The position numbers and the translations under genes are program-made. DNA of 64,000 nt from Polyangiaceae bacterium (GTDB lineage Bacteria; Myxococcota_A; Polyangia; Polyangiales; Polyangiaceae): the NCBI GenBank assembly GCA_016715885.1, contig JADJXL010000028.1, positions 1-64,000 of the forward strand, written 5' to 3'. The notes below the pieces were generated by a model. The model was given only the letters and a program-made list of their open reading frames with translations, did no database searches and was not told where the DNA came from. Positions 1 to 8,127 of the stretch are shown here, piece by piece (positions within the stretch are counted from its first letter, which is position 1; each line of letters begins with the position of its first letter).

Positions 1-1758
1 AAGGCATCGAGGGGAAACTTTTCGGCCGATGGCGTTGACGGTGATCTTTGCGCCGCGGGATCGATGACAGTTGTCCCTCACGCTGATGCCGGTACTTGCG
101 AGCTTTTATTGCCTCGCCGGGTGCCGAGCGCGATAACGTCTTGGTCGGGGGCTTTGCGAGGCTATCGTCACGTGCCGCATTTCGTCATCGGCCGTCGTCG
201 GTTGGTGTTGACGTGTGCGGTGGCGCTTCTGGGTGGGGGCGATTGCACTATCGACGCGGCTCGGATCGAGTTCATTCCGCGTTTGAACGAAGGCGTCATC
301 GTGGTCAATACGATTCGCTTGGCGGGTGTTTCGATCGACGAGTCTATTCGTTACGGGCTTCGGATCGAGAATACGTTGCGCGAAAAATTTCCCGATGAAA
401 TTGCGCGCGTTTGGACTCGCACGGGAACGGCCGAGGTTGCGACGGATCCAATGGGCATCGAGCTCTCCGACGTATTCGTGACGCTCACGCCGCGAGAAAA
501 CTGGAAACGAGGCAATACGCAAGACGACTCGTGCGAGCGATGCAGGGCGAGCTCAGGAATTTGCCTGGCATGCGCATGGTATTCACGCAGCCCATCGAGA
601 TGCGGGTGAATGAAATGACCGCCGGCATTCGCTCGGACGTGGGGGTGAAGCTGTTCGGGGACGATTTCGACATTTTGAAGGAAAAGGCACGTGAGATCGA
701 GGCGGTGTTGAAATCGATTCCGGGCGCGACCGATGTGGTGACCGAGCAAGTGACGGGACAGCCGCTGCTGCAGGTCGAGGTTGATCGTGCGGCGATTGCG
801 CGGCATGGAATTCCGGCGCACGAGGTGCTGGATGTGGTCGCTTCGCTCGGTACGCGTGAAGTGGGTCAGATGCAGGAGGGTGAAAGGCGTTTTCCGATTG
901 CGTTGCGGCTGGATGATCGATATCGGACCGATGTCGCGGCCGTCGGGAGCATTTGATTACGGCGGCCAATGGGACGCAGATTCCGCTTTCGAGCGTCACG
1001 CGATTACGATTGGTCGAGAGCCCGTCCACGATCAACCGCGAGTGGGCGAGGCGTCGGATCGTGGTGCAATCGAACGTGTGCGGGCGCGACGTCGGCTCGT
1101 TCGTGCGCGAAGCGAGCGCGCTCATTCGCGAAAAAGTCGTATTACCGTCGGGCCATTACGTGCGTTATGGTGGTCAATTCGAGCACCTCGAGCGGGCGCA
1201 GGAGCGGTTGTTCATCGTCGAGCCTGCGGCGCTTGCGTTGATATTCGCGCTTCTCTATTTCACGTACGGCCGCATTTGATGTGGCCCGCGTATTCACGGG
1301 CGTTCCGTTTGCGGCGATTGGGGGCATCGTGGCCTTGTGGTTCCGCGGAATGCCATTCAGCATTCGGCCGGCGTTGGATTCGTAGCGCTTTCGGGCGTTT
1401 CGGTGCTCGCGGACATCGTGCTGGTGTCGACGGTTCGGCAGCTATTGGCGACGGGCATGCCTTTGCGTGAAGCGGTGGAGCAGGCGGCGGAGCGGCGGCT
1501 GCGGCCGGTGCTCGCGACGGCGCTCGTGGCGAGCCTCGGATTCGTGCCGATGGCGCTGAATACGGTGTTGGCGCGGAAGTGCAGCGGCCATTGGCCACGG
1601 TGGTCATGTGGTGGGTGATTTCGTCGACGCTGCTGACGCTGCTGGTCTTGCCGGCGCTTTACGGCGTTTGGCGCGGCAAACGGATGGAGCAACCACTCCT
1701 CACTTCCGCCGACGCGACCGCATCATCCTCGCAAGCGCAATCCCAATTGCAGCGATAA
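1..1758 (+). pseudogene. Heavy-metal RND efflux pump (CusA/CzcA type), decayed and truncated by the window edge
   Basis: Pieces of one HME-RND inner-membrane pump can be read in order, but in several frames. About 20-60 resembles the RPMALTVIFA region, 64-510 carries FIPRLNEG and the first part of the porter domain, 540-955 continues with a segment containing DVGVKLFGDDF, 953-1279 continues to LLYFTYGR, 1280-1345 has GVPFAAIGGIVALWFRGMPFS, 1350-1580 has LSGVSVLADIVLVS and RLRPVLATALVASLGF, and 1590-1758 has RPLATVV and LLVLPALYGVW. The order matches intact CusA/CzcA proteins (about 1040 residues), which export monovalent or divalent metals with a periplasmic adaptor and an outer-membrane channel. 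At least five frame changes make it non-functional unless the sequence is wrong here; neighbouring genes are mostly intact, which favours true decay. The 5' part lies outside the window. The family call is firm; the metal cannot be told. Confidence 0.85.
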
Positions 1759-3166
1759 TTCCCACGCCGCTCGGCATTGCGTCATTCGCATCCCCCACGC
1801 GGCACCCCGCGCACCCACTTTGAGGCGGCGTCGCGGGCGGCCCTGACGCGCCGCTTTCCGATGGAGTCGACGTCGCCACGCTCGTCGGCGTCGGCGCAGG
1901 CGTCGTATCGATTGGCGCCCCGTACATCGACGGCGCGGGCACCAGCGGCCCGCTGTCGATCTTCGTTTCATTGTCGTCGCGCGCAACCATCGCCACCAAG
2001 TCAAAGCCGCCACGCTTTGCAAATGCAAGCTTCTGCGCAGCTTCGGTGCCTTGTGCGCCACGCCCGAAGGCGGCCCGCCCCACCTCCACGACGCGGATTC
2101 GCACATGCAACAGGCCCCGTCCACGCATGCCTGATTGCATAACGCGCCTGGAAATTATTGATGCTGCTTTGCACCGCACCCGTTTCGAGCTTTCCGCCCC
2201 CTCTTGCAAGAATTCGCGCCCGCCGACGATGGGTGGTGCCGTGAAAACCAAATCCTCCCCCAACCCTTCTTTGCCATAACGCATGTGAAGACGCGTCAAT
2301 ACGAATCCGCCTCCACCCCACCGTCGCGGCATTGGCCGCCGCATGGGAGTCATCGGAGGGCCTCCAGCAGGTGGCGGAGCCGGCGATGTCGCCACTTGCG
2401 CAGCATTCAGCGCATCCATGCCGAGCGTCATCAGGTCATTGCCATCGAGCGTCGGGCCGGGACACGGGTCACACGTGCTCGCGTCCCACGCGTATTCGGT
2501 GATCACCGCACGCGGCTGCCTGGACAAGGTTCTATCGAAGAGCGCCGCGTAGAATGCGCCGAAATCATTGCGAACTTTGTCCTTCACGTCCAAATTGTTG
2601 GAATCGCGACGTTCGAATTCGCCGTTTCGTACCGCTGTCCTTTGGCAAGAATGTGTACGATCAAGTCCTGCGTTCCGCCGGAATTGACGAGCCCGAGGCG
2701 CACGGGCAATGCAAACGTTTCGCTGTCGTAATGAAAACGCAAGGGCGAAAGCTGCGCCATGCCATTTTCTGATCGCACCTTTTTCGTGTCGACCTTGGCC
2801 ACGAAAAACTTGCTACCACCTTGCACGTAGGGCCGAAGCAAAGGTTCGGATCCTGCCGGAATCTTGTATTTCTCCTGCTTGAGCCACGTATCGAGCCCCG
2901 CGGAATCACGGGCGCTCAAAATGACTACTTCGTATTCGCCCACCGTGAATTGCGCTTCGACGGTGACGCCAAGATCGGCCGCGCTCGCCCCCTTCGCCTC
3001 GGGCCTTGGGGCTGACATGCGCCGCACGGGAGCCATGGGCGAAAGCATCGGCGGCTCGGGCGCGCACGGATCCTGCTCCCAGTATTCGACGAGCCGCGGC
3101 GAGGCCAGTTTGTCGATCTTGTCGAACACGGCCGTCGGAAGCGTCTTGACATTTTCTTGTTGCAAG
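1700..3166 (-). pseudogene. DUF2330 protein, C-terminal part, severed and frameshifted
   Basis: This is the downstream part of a DUF2330 gene whose N-terminal part lies 10.5 kb away at 13715-13971. From the break at 3161-3166 the frame reads QQENVKTLP, then VEYWEQDPCAPEPP, VTVEAQFTVGEYEVVILSA, LLRPYVQGGSKFFVAKVD and LSPLRFHYDSETFALPVRLG. Near 2590 a one-base loss shifts the frame, which continues as DVKDKVRNDFGAFYAALFDR. At least two further shifts follow (2250-2050); SINNFQARYAIRHAWTGPVAC is read in another frame. The tail has GCAGC, a hydrophobic stretch and RSRRRK, like a MYXO-CTERM sorting tail, so the intact protein was probably exported and surface-anchored. Function of DUF2330 is unknown. 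It has lost its start and signal peptide and overlaps the 3' end of the converging pump pseudogene by 59 bp. Confidence 0.88.
3161..3166 (+). repeat. Left island junction (att core TGCAAG)
   Basis: TGCAAG marks the point where DUF2330 homology stops: to the left the C-terminal part, to the right island DNA. Joined with the DNA beyond 13720, the pre-insertion site reads TCTTGTTGCAAGA, a short dyad (arms TCTTG and CAAGA) centred on the first T of the core. Confidence 0.75.
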
Positions 3167-3511
3167 GGAAAGGTGATTCCTAAACACTCTTGTTGTGGGT
3201 CGGAGCTAAGTGCTCGTAAGATTTTAGCTTTCGCCCAATTTTGACGCATCAGGATGGAGCCTCATTTGTAGATTGGGATACGCGAAGCGAGAGCCGCACA
3301 AGCGTGCGAGGGGTTACGTAGGAGCGTGCGCTGGGTGTTCGCGAGGGTCGTGCGTGTTGCTCGACACGGGCGACGCATTCTTTGGGCGTGTTGCGCAATA
3401 GCTCCGTGGCAACGATCCGGCTTGACGCGTGAAACGAATAGGAGTAGGCGCCGATCTACGCGCGTTCGCACCGCGTTGAAGCCTTACGAAGATCAAATGC
3501 AGGAACACACG
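3167..3511. other. Island left-end non-coding stretch
   Basis: There is no convincing gene between the left junction and the first island gene. The minus-strand frame stays open into the DUF2330 remnant up to 3249, but that is run-through. AGGTGATT at 3171-3178 forms one arm of a candidate att dyad; its partner AATTACCT is at 13699-13706. A TAAGTGCT at 3207-3214 recurs at 13653-13660 in the same orientation, possibly by chance. Confidence 0.5.
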
Positions 3512-3862
3512 ATGACAATTCGACGATCCGATAACATCGACGCAGAGAACTGCGAGAAATGCAAAAACTGTCGAGCCGGGAGATCGTGGGATGAGACTAT
3601 CGCAGAACTCGAAAACCAACTTCGCGCGCATGGCGTCATTTGGCCAGACTTTGTAATCATGCACGGCAAGAACCTCTCTTGTGACGAAGCGTTGGAGAGT
3701 CGAGGCAAAAAGGATGCTGGGCTGTATGTCGTTGCGACCGATAAGCAAGGCAATGAAGCAAAATCAGCGAACATCTTTGCCCGCAAGGATCCGCACTACG
3801 TCGGAGTGAGTTCTATCCGCAATGGATCCGCGTTCAGGAAAAGATCGCGTAAGGAAGGATGA
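3512..3862 (+). CDS. Small hypothetical protein with N-terminal CxxCxxC
   Basis: I do not recognise this 116-residue protein. The ATG at 3512 is preferred because AGGA lies 7 bases upstream; an ATG at 3497 is in frame but has no clear ribosome binding site. Near the N-terminus it has CEKCKNC, which could bind a metal or form disulfides. The rest is hydrophilic and has no signal peptide or membrane segment, so a cytoplasmic protein is likely. It ends 7 bases before the next start (3870), so the two are probably co-transcribed. It is the first cargo gene of the island. The call as a gene rests on start context, tight spacing and sensible composition; it could still be a chance frame. Confidence 0.55.
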   Translation: MTIRRSDNIDAENCEKCKNCRAGRSWDETIAELENQLRAHGVIWPDFVIMHGKNLSCDEALESRGKKDAGLYVVATDKQGNEAKSANIFARKDPHYVGVSSIRNGSAFRKRSRKEG

Positions 3863-3869
3863 GGCGAAG

Positions 3870-4163
3870 ATGCGTTACGAAGGAACTTTGATTTGGTCCA
3901 ATGGGGAACGGTCAATCGTGCGCGACGCGATCGTAGATCTCGACCACATCGCATTTGACGCACCATATCCAATGGGCACCTATCACGTGGTTCTCCGGCC
4001 GCATCCCAAGGCGGATCAGTGGGTGGGCGAATGGACGTCGGCGGGTCGAGCGAATCGGGTCAATGCGAGGGTGAATAGGACCGGAGACGATGTCGAGTTG
4101 ACCGGCCGATGGTTGGACGGTCAAGATTATAGCTGGGAATTGGCGCTTTCCTTGCAGGAGTGA
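3870..4163 (+). CDS. Small hypothetical protein
   Basis: This is a 97-residue protein of unknown family. I chose ATG 3870 because GAGG sits 5 bases upstream and an AAGGAAGG stretch lies just before it; a longer start at 3822 would overlap the preceding gene. The sequence is rich in W, G, V and charged residues (for example YHVVLRPHPKADQWVGEW and VELTGRWLDGQDYSWEL), a pattern that suggests a small all-beta fold such as a barrel or lipocalin-like strand set. It has no signal peptide. It follows 3512-3862 with a 7-base gap, which suggests one operon. Function is unknown. Confidence 0.6.
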   Translation: MRYEGTLIWSNGERSIVRDAIVDLDHIAFDAPYPMGTYHVVLRPHPKADQWVGEWTSAGRANRVNARVNRTGDDVELTGRWLDGQDYSWELALSLQE

Positions 4164-4227
4164 ATTTTCTTGCCAAGGGTTACTTTACCCGCTTGTTTTC
4201 GTCTCTCAGTTGGGAGAGAATGCAGCT

Positions 4228-4587
4228 ATGCCTCATTTCACCTACCGACTCAAACGAAAGTCTCGGATCGTTCGCATTGGCAAAGGGACTGTTCGCGAGC
4301 CGAGCCGAGACGCCGTGGAGCAGTACCTTTCTGGCCGCTATACATCAATCCAGTGGCATAGCTTTGAGATCCAATGGCACTCTTCGGAAGCTGCCGCATT
4401 GAAGAACGAGCGTGCTCTCCTAGATCGGTACAAGAAAGCCACCGGCGGGTTGCCTTCAAAGAACAGTCGCGCTGGTGGCGCGGGACGTCGATCTGCACCA
4501 ATGTGTCGCGCAACGCGTGCGGATGGTTCGCCCTGCCGAAATAACGCCCTGCGCAGCAACTACGGGTTTTGCGGCGTTCACCGGTGA
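4228..4587 (+). CDS. GIY-YIG-like small protein with C-terminal Cys/His motif
   Basis: A 119-residue basic protein. The N-terminal part (about residues 3-80) has RIVRIGKGTV followed by SSEAAALKNERALLDRYK and GGLPSKN, an arrangement like the small GIY-YIG nuclease fold (central glycine strand, helix with a conserved Glu, terminal Asn). The canonical GIY and YIG triplets are not clear, so nuclease activity is uncertain. The C-terminus (about 92-119) has CRATRADGSPC followed by FCGVHR, a C-x(n)-C-x(n)-C-x2-H set typical of short zinc-binding tails in phage and mobile-element proteins. ATG 4228 is preferred over a TTG at 4210; GGAGAG lies upstream. Island cargo; possible DNA-binding or recombination role, inferred only. 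Confidence 0.6.
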   Translation: MPHFTYRLKRKSRIVRIGKGTVREPSRDAVEQYLSGRYTSIQWHSFEIQWHSSEAAALKNERALLDRYKKATGGLPSKNSRAGGAGRRSAPMCRATRADGSPCRNNALRSNYGFCGVHR

Positions 4588-4707
4588 CCCTCGAACGAGG
4601 GCACACGACAAGAACCTCGGCAGCATGCTCTGGGATTGACGGCGTCGCGAATGCTTATCGTGACGCGTAGCGCCAGAGCGGTCACGATCGTCGTCCGAAG
4701 CTCGCGC

Positions 4708-5847
4708 TCATTCGGTGGGAGGCGGAGCCGAAGGCGCAGGCGCTTGGCAACAGAACACGCGCGGGTCGACTGGTTTCACTTCGCCGATCAATTCGCCGCC
4801 GCTCACTTCGCACGTGCCCGGCTTGTTGACCGTCCATTTCGCTTCCATCGAAGCGAGAGCAACGGAAGCAGCACCAAAATCGATGCAACTTCCGTCGAAT
4901 GCGGGAACGTTTTGAAACAGCGGCATCGGAGCGCCCGAGCACGTAGCGTCCTGATACGCCGAAAATGAAATCGAGCACTGTGCCCCGACTGGCTCGCCGC
5001 ATTGACAAGGCGAGCATTCGACTTTGCCCTTCGTCCCGGCGTAAAACGTGAATCGTTCGGGAAATGCCTTGGGGCATTGCGGCAAATTGCTTTCGTCCAC
5101 GGGTAGCGCGTATTGCACGCAATAACGAAACTCAGGCGGGGGCGGTTCGGTGCTCGGTATGCATAGATCACCCGAGCTCGGGCAAAATCCTTGCGCCGTC
5201 CCTTGGCACGCTTTCACATAGTTCTTCCAGTATACGCCCCCCGCGAATGACGAGATTTCGGGCGCAAAAGATGGAGCCTTGGGTTCGGCGTTGCCTATCG
5301 GTTCGCACGATGAAACACTCGCAGGGGTCAAGCCGATAGAGTGAAAACTTCCCGCTGGCAGCTTCGCAGGGGATACGCATGAGCCGTCCCATTCCGTTGG
5401 TCCATCGTATGCCGTCGCGCTCCCTTGGCAAGCGTTATTCGAACTCGCTACCATACCGCTCGGCATCACGCATTTGGCCGGTCCACATTCGCATTTCTGG
5501 CACGGCAAAGCGACGTTCAGATCTGCATACCCGGTGTAAAACTCGCTATTCGCTCGTTCCGGGCATTTGGGCTGTTCTTCTTCCGCGCCCATCCATAAAA
5601 GCACTGGTCGTTCACGAAAATCAGCCGTGCCCATTTCCACGCATTGACCCGTGCACGCAAGGGGTTCGATACCGGTGCCTGCATCTTCGTAGCAGATGGG
5701 CCAAATCTCGGGATCAGCGTCCGTGCCGCAATGAATCTGTTCCCCTCCAGTATTGAGGCCACAACCATTCGTGACGAATGTCGTGCCATAAATCGCGACA
5801 GTCACCAGAAATCCGGTTATTGCAACGCCATGACTTTTTCCGAACAT
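4708..5847 (-). CDS. Secreted Cys-rich protein, probable lipoprotein
   Basis: A 379-residue protein with an N-terminal hydrophobic segment (about 8-27) followed by TNGC, a plausible but imperfect lipobox, so it is probably anchored on the cell surface or in the periplasm. The mature part has many cysteines, including two similar segments with CQKCECGPAKC and CSPCQCGEPVGAQC, each followed by a conserved FDGSC/WDGSC-type element. This suggests an internal duplication stabilised by disulfides. The C-terminus is Pro-rich. It lies 32 bases downstream of 5880-7094 on the same strand and is likely its operon partner. It matches no family I can name; such proteins are common in large myxobacterial genomes. 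Confidence 0.8.
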   Translation of the reverse strand: MFGKSHGVAITGFLVTVAIYGTTFVTNGCGLNTGGEQIHCGTDADPEIWPICYEDAGTGIEPLACTGQCVEMGTADFRERPVLLWMGAEEEQPKCPERANSEFYTGYADLNVALPCQKCECGPAKCVMPSGMVASSNNACQGSATAYDGPTEWDGSCVSPAKLPAGSFHSIGLTPASVSSCEPIGNAEPKAPSFAPEISSFAGGVYWKNYVKACQGTAQGFCPSSGDLCIPSTEPPPPEFRYCVQYALPVDESNLPQCPKAFPERFTFYAGTKGKVECSPCQCGEPVGAQCSISFSAYQDATCSGAPMPLFQNVPAFDGSCIDFGAASVALASMEAKWTVNKPGTCEVSGGELIGEVKPVDPRVFCCQAPAPSAPPPTE

Positions 5848-5879
5848 TGGCCGATCAATCCTTTCGAGTACCGATCACT

Positions 5880-7094
5880 TCACGGGGCAAACTCTAATCC
5901 AAGCGATAATGACGCCAGCAAATGGCTCCCATTCCAGATGTACGACGTTCCATTCGTTCGCGGCACGATGGCTGTCGTCTCTTGCGCCAAGATCATCGCA
6001 TCCGCGCCCGCATACACGCGTACGTTGCGCCCGAGCAGATGCCTTGCTCCGATTCCGATTCCAAGTCCTGGAACGAATTGCGCAGTCGTGTGGAAATCAT
6101 CAGGTACGGCTGCTGTGGCTCGTGACTTGATGATGTTCATACTTGCAAAGGCACACCCATGAAACCAACTCCACCTTTTGCACGGACCTGCCAATGCATT
6201 AAACGAGAAGCGGTCAAGCGGTACACCCGTGAACGGTTCGATTGCATACGCACCGCGCGTCGTGACATTTACCGAGACGTTCCCAAGATCATACGCACCC
6301 GAAAGGGAAATCCCGAAGGCCGGTGAAGGGGCTACGCCAAACACCATGGCCGGACCCACAGCGAAATTGAGACGGCGATTTGTCGCAGGAGCGGGGTTCG
6401 ACGGCTTATCTGCATTCGACGTCGGTGACGGAGGTTCGACGAATACAAGTTTCTCTCGGATCGATTCGACCGTTTTGATGGGAACTTCGTTATGTGCAAA
6501 GTCCAAAAATACTTCGATCCGCTTTCCCTTGGGGCACTCGATGGACTTGCGCACGTCGTCGTGACCTTCGAGCCTTGCGACGATTTCGTGTTTGCCCGGT
6601 TCGGCAAATTCCCAATATGAACCATGACTCTTGAACGGCTTATTGTCGTCCAGTTGCACGACTGCATTGACGTCATTCGTGGTCACGAAGATTCTGCAAA
6701 TTTTGCTTTGAACCAAATCGAATGCGTCAAAGAATGCCTTGCGCTCCGCACGCGAGACACCGGCGTGCTCCGTAATGGCGTCATAAAGGTTCATCGCGGC
6801 GATGACTTGCGCGGACGGATCGTTCACCGTGGCGAGCAGGAGACCAAGGCGTCCACTGATCAAGGGGTCGCGGCGAACTTGTAGAGCGGCAGTGTATGCC
6901 TTGACGACGTCGTTCAGCCGCCCTTCGTCGGCAGCGCGAGCGCCTTCCTTGACTAACGCGCGAAAACGCATTTCGTCAGCTTCACTGAGTTGCTTTTCAG
7001 GGCGCCGACGATCGTCGTCGGCTTCGTTCGCGGGCGACACGCGCGCCGCAAGAAGGCCAGCAAGACATAGAAAAACGCGCGATGAACGACGCAC
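5880..7094 (-). CDS. Exported protein with PEGA-like domain and C-terminal barrel-like region
   Basis: About 404 residues. The start is taken as GTG 7094, which gives a normal signal peptide (VRRSSRVFLCLAGLLAARVS); no strong ribosome binding site supports it. After a charged stretch comes a helical part (about 35-115, EGARAADEGRLNDVVKAY) like a degenerate TPR pair. Next is a PEGA-like segment (about 120-190: IFVTTNDVNAVVQLDD, then PGKHEIVARLEGH), a domain found in surface proteins that grip cell-wall or sugar ligands. The last 170 residues have alternating hydrophobic positions, Gly-rich turns and a final LGLEFAP, like an outer-membrane beta-barrel. It is followed by the Cys-rich protein at 4708-5847. 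The layout is common in myxobacteria; function is unknown. Confidence 0.75.
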   Translation of the reverse strand: MRRSSRVFLCLAGLLAARVSPANEADDDRRRPEKQLSEADEMRFRALVKEGARAADEGRLNDVVKAYTAALQVRRDPLISGRLGLLLATVNDPSAQVIAAMNLYDAITEHAGVSRAERKAFFDAFDLVQSKICRIFVTTNDVNAVVQLDDNKPFKSHGSYWEFAEPGKHEIVARLEGHDDVRKSIECPKGKRIEVFLDFAHNEVPIKTVESIREKLVFVEPPSPTSNADKPSNPAPATNRRLNFAVGPAMVFGVAPSPAFGISLSGAYDLGNVSVNVTTRGAYAIEPFTGVPLDRFSFNALAGPCKRWSWFHGCAFASMNIIKSRATAAVPDDFHTTAQFVPGLGIGIGARHLLGRNVRVYAGADAMILAQETTAIVPRTNGTSYIWNGSHLLASLSLGLEFAP

Positions 7095-7564
7095 GAACGC
7101 GAGTCTACACGACCGGAAAAACCCGGACAAGAACGATGTATGCGAAGGACGAACTACGGAAAAACCCTCGCGCCAAACGCATGACACGATGATGGTTCGC
7201 GCCGCATGTTCTCTGCGCGGAGAACACCCTCGTTCTCTGGTAGGGCAACCGAGGAAAGTGAGACGGCGGGACATGCATCGTGCACGTGAAACACCGTCGA
7301 TCGCGGTGCGTCCTGATGGAACTTCGCCCCGTTGTGCATGCGCGCGGAGCGTAGAGAACGCGCACGACCATGCGGCTTGTTGCGCCAACGATCGCGCGCG
7401 GCGCCGTCAAGAGGTGCTCGTCGAATGGGCTTGCGCTTGCGCCTACAAGCGGCTTGCGACGCAAGCATGACGCGCACAAGCGCAAGCACGCGCGCACGAA
7501 CGCGCGGCGTGTCGAGAGGACGTCGAGCATGATCGCGCCGCGCGTGTTCCCGTCGCGATTGTGT

Positions 7565-7626
7565 TGTCTCGCATGTCTCGCGCCCCCTGTGTCTCGTGAG
7601 ACATGCCCGTCGCGAAACATGAGACA
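7565..7626. promoter_or_regulatory. Cluster of five TGTCTC half-sites
   Basis: TGTCTC occurs at 7565-7570, 7574-7579 and 7590-7595, and its complement GAGACA at 7598-7603 and 7621-7626. The central pair forms TGTCTCGTGAGACA, a dyad with a two-base spacer. Five exact hexamers in 62 bp, arranged three forward then two inverted, is far more than expected by chance and looks like a multi-site operator. The bound protein is unknown. Confidence 0.5.
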
Positions 7627-7730
7627 AGAATCTTCATGCGCCTAGCATCGGGGCCCTTGACAACTGAGTTGAGCCTGTTCGTGCGGAGACTCGACGGCGT
7701 ACCGCCTAAAGGCACTGCGTGCGTCGAAGG

Positions 7731-7748
7731 CTACTCGCATGCGAGTAG
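7731..7748. repeat. Perfect 18-bp palindrome
   Basis: CTACTCGCATGCGAGTAG reads the same on both strands with no spacer. It lies in the non-coding part of the island, about 380 bp upstream of 8128. It could be an operator for a dimeric regulator or a hairpin. Confidence 0.6.
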
Positions 7749-8127
7749 CGGATCGCCCTACCTTGCGAGCCACGCAAGCATCGCCAGTGGTTCTCCAGTG
7801 TGTCGATCACGTCGAGTGTGTCGTGGCACGGCGAACCACACAGCACACCCAAGGAGGCACTTCGCCTAAGCAGAGGAAGATCGGAATATCAGCGGCAGCT
7901 TGTAGCAGATAGCGGTCAGAGGTCGTGGAACGATGGCACGCATCCAAGCCGGTGATGCGCAACGGCGTACTGACCTGCACCGCACAGATCGCGCATCCCG
8001 TCAAGAGTGTTTGTCCTCATGAATTGCTGCATCACAAATTCCGCACACTGCGGCGCATTTGTTTTTTTCACAATTCAAGCGCACATTTTTCTAGAGTTGC
8101 CTCGACTCAACCACGAGAGGTGACGTC

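Larger units (their letters stand above)
7095..8127. other. Island non-coding stretch of about 1 kb
   Basis: I see no credible gene here. The open frames on both strands are Arg-rich shadows with no start context or domain. The DNA is structured: a cluster of TGTCTC/GAGACA sites at 7565-7626, a perfect 18-bp palindrome at 7731-7748, and an A/T-rich stretch with a run of T near 8060 just before the gene at 8128. The region lies between divergent genes (5880-7094 minus, 8128-10113 plus), so it probably carries both promoters. A regulatory RNA cannot be excluded. Confidence 0.6.

Noticed and set aside
7154..7627. A minus-strand Arg-rich open frame in the island non-coding stretch
   Set aside because: No start context, no domain, composition typical of chance open frames in GC-rich DNA.
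7822..7836. TGGCACG as sigma-54 promoter in the island
   Set aside because: The -12 GC element is absent at the correct spacing. The same failure applies to TGGCACG near 37485.
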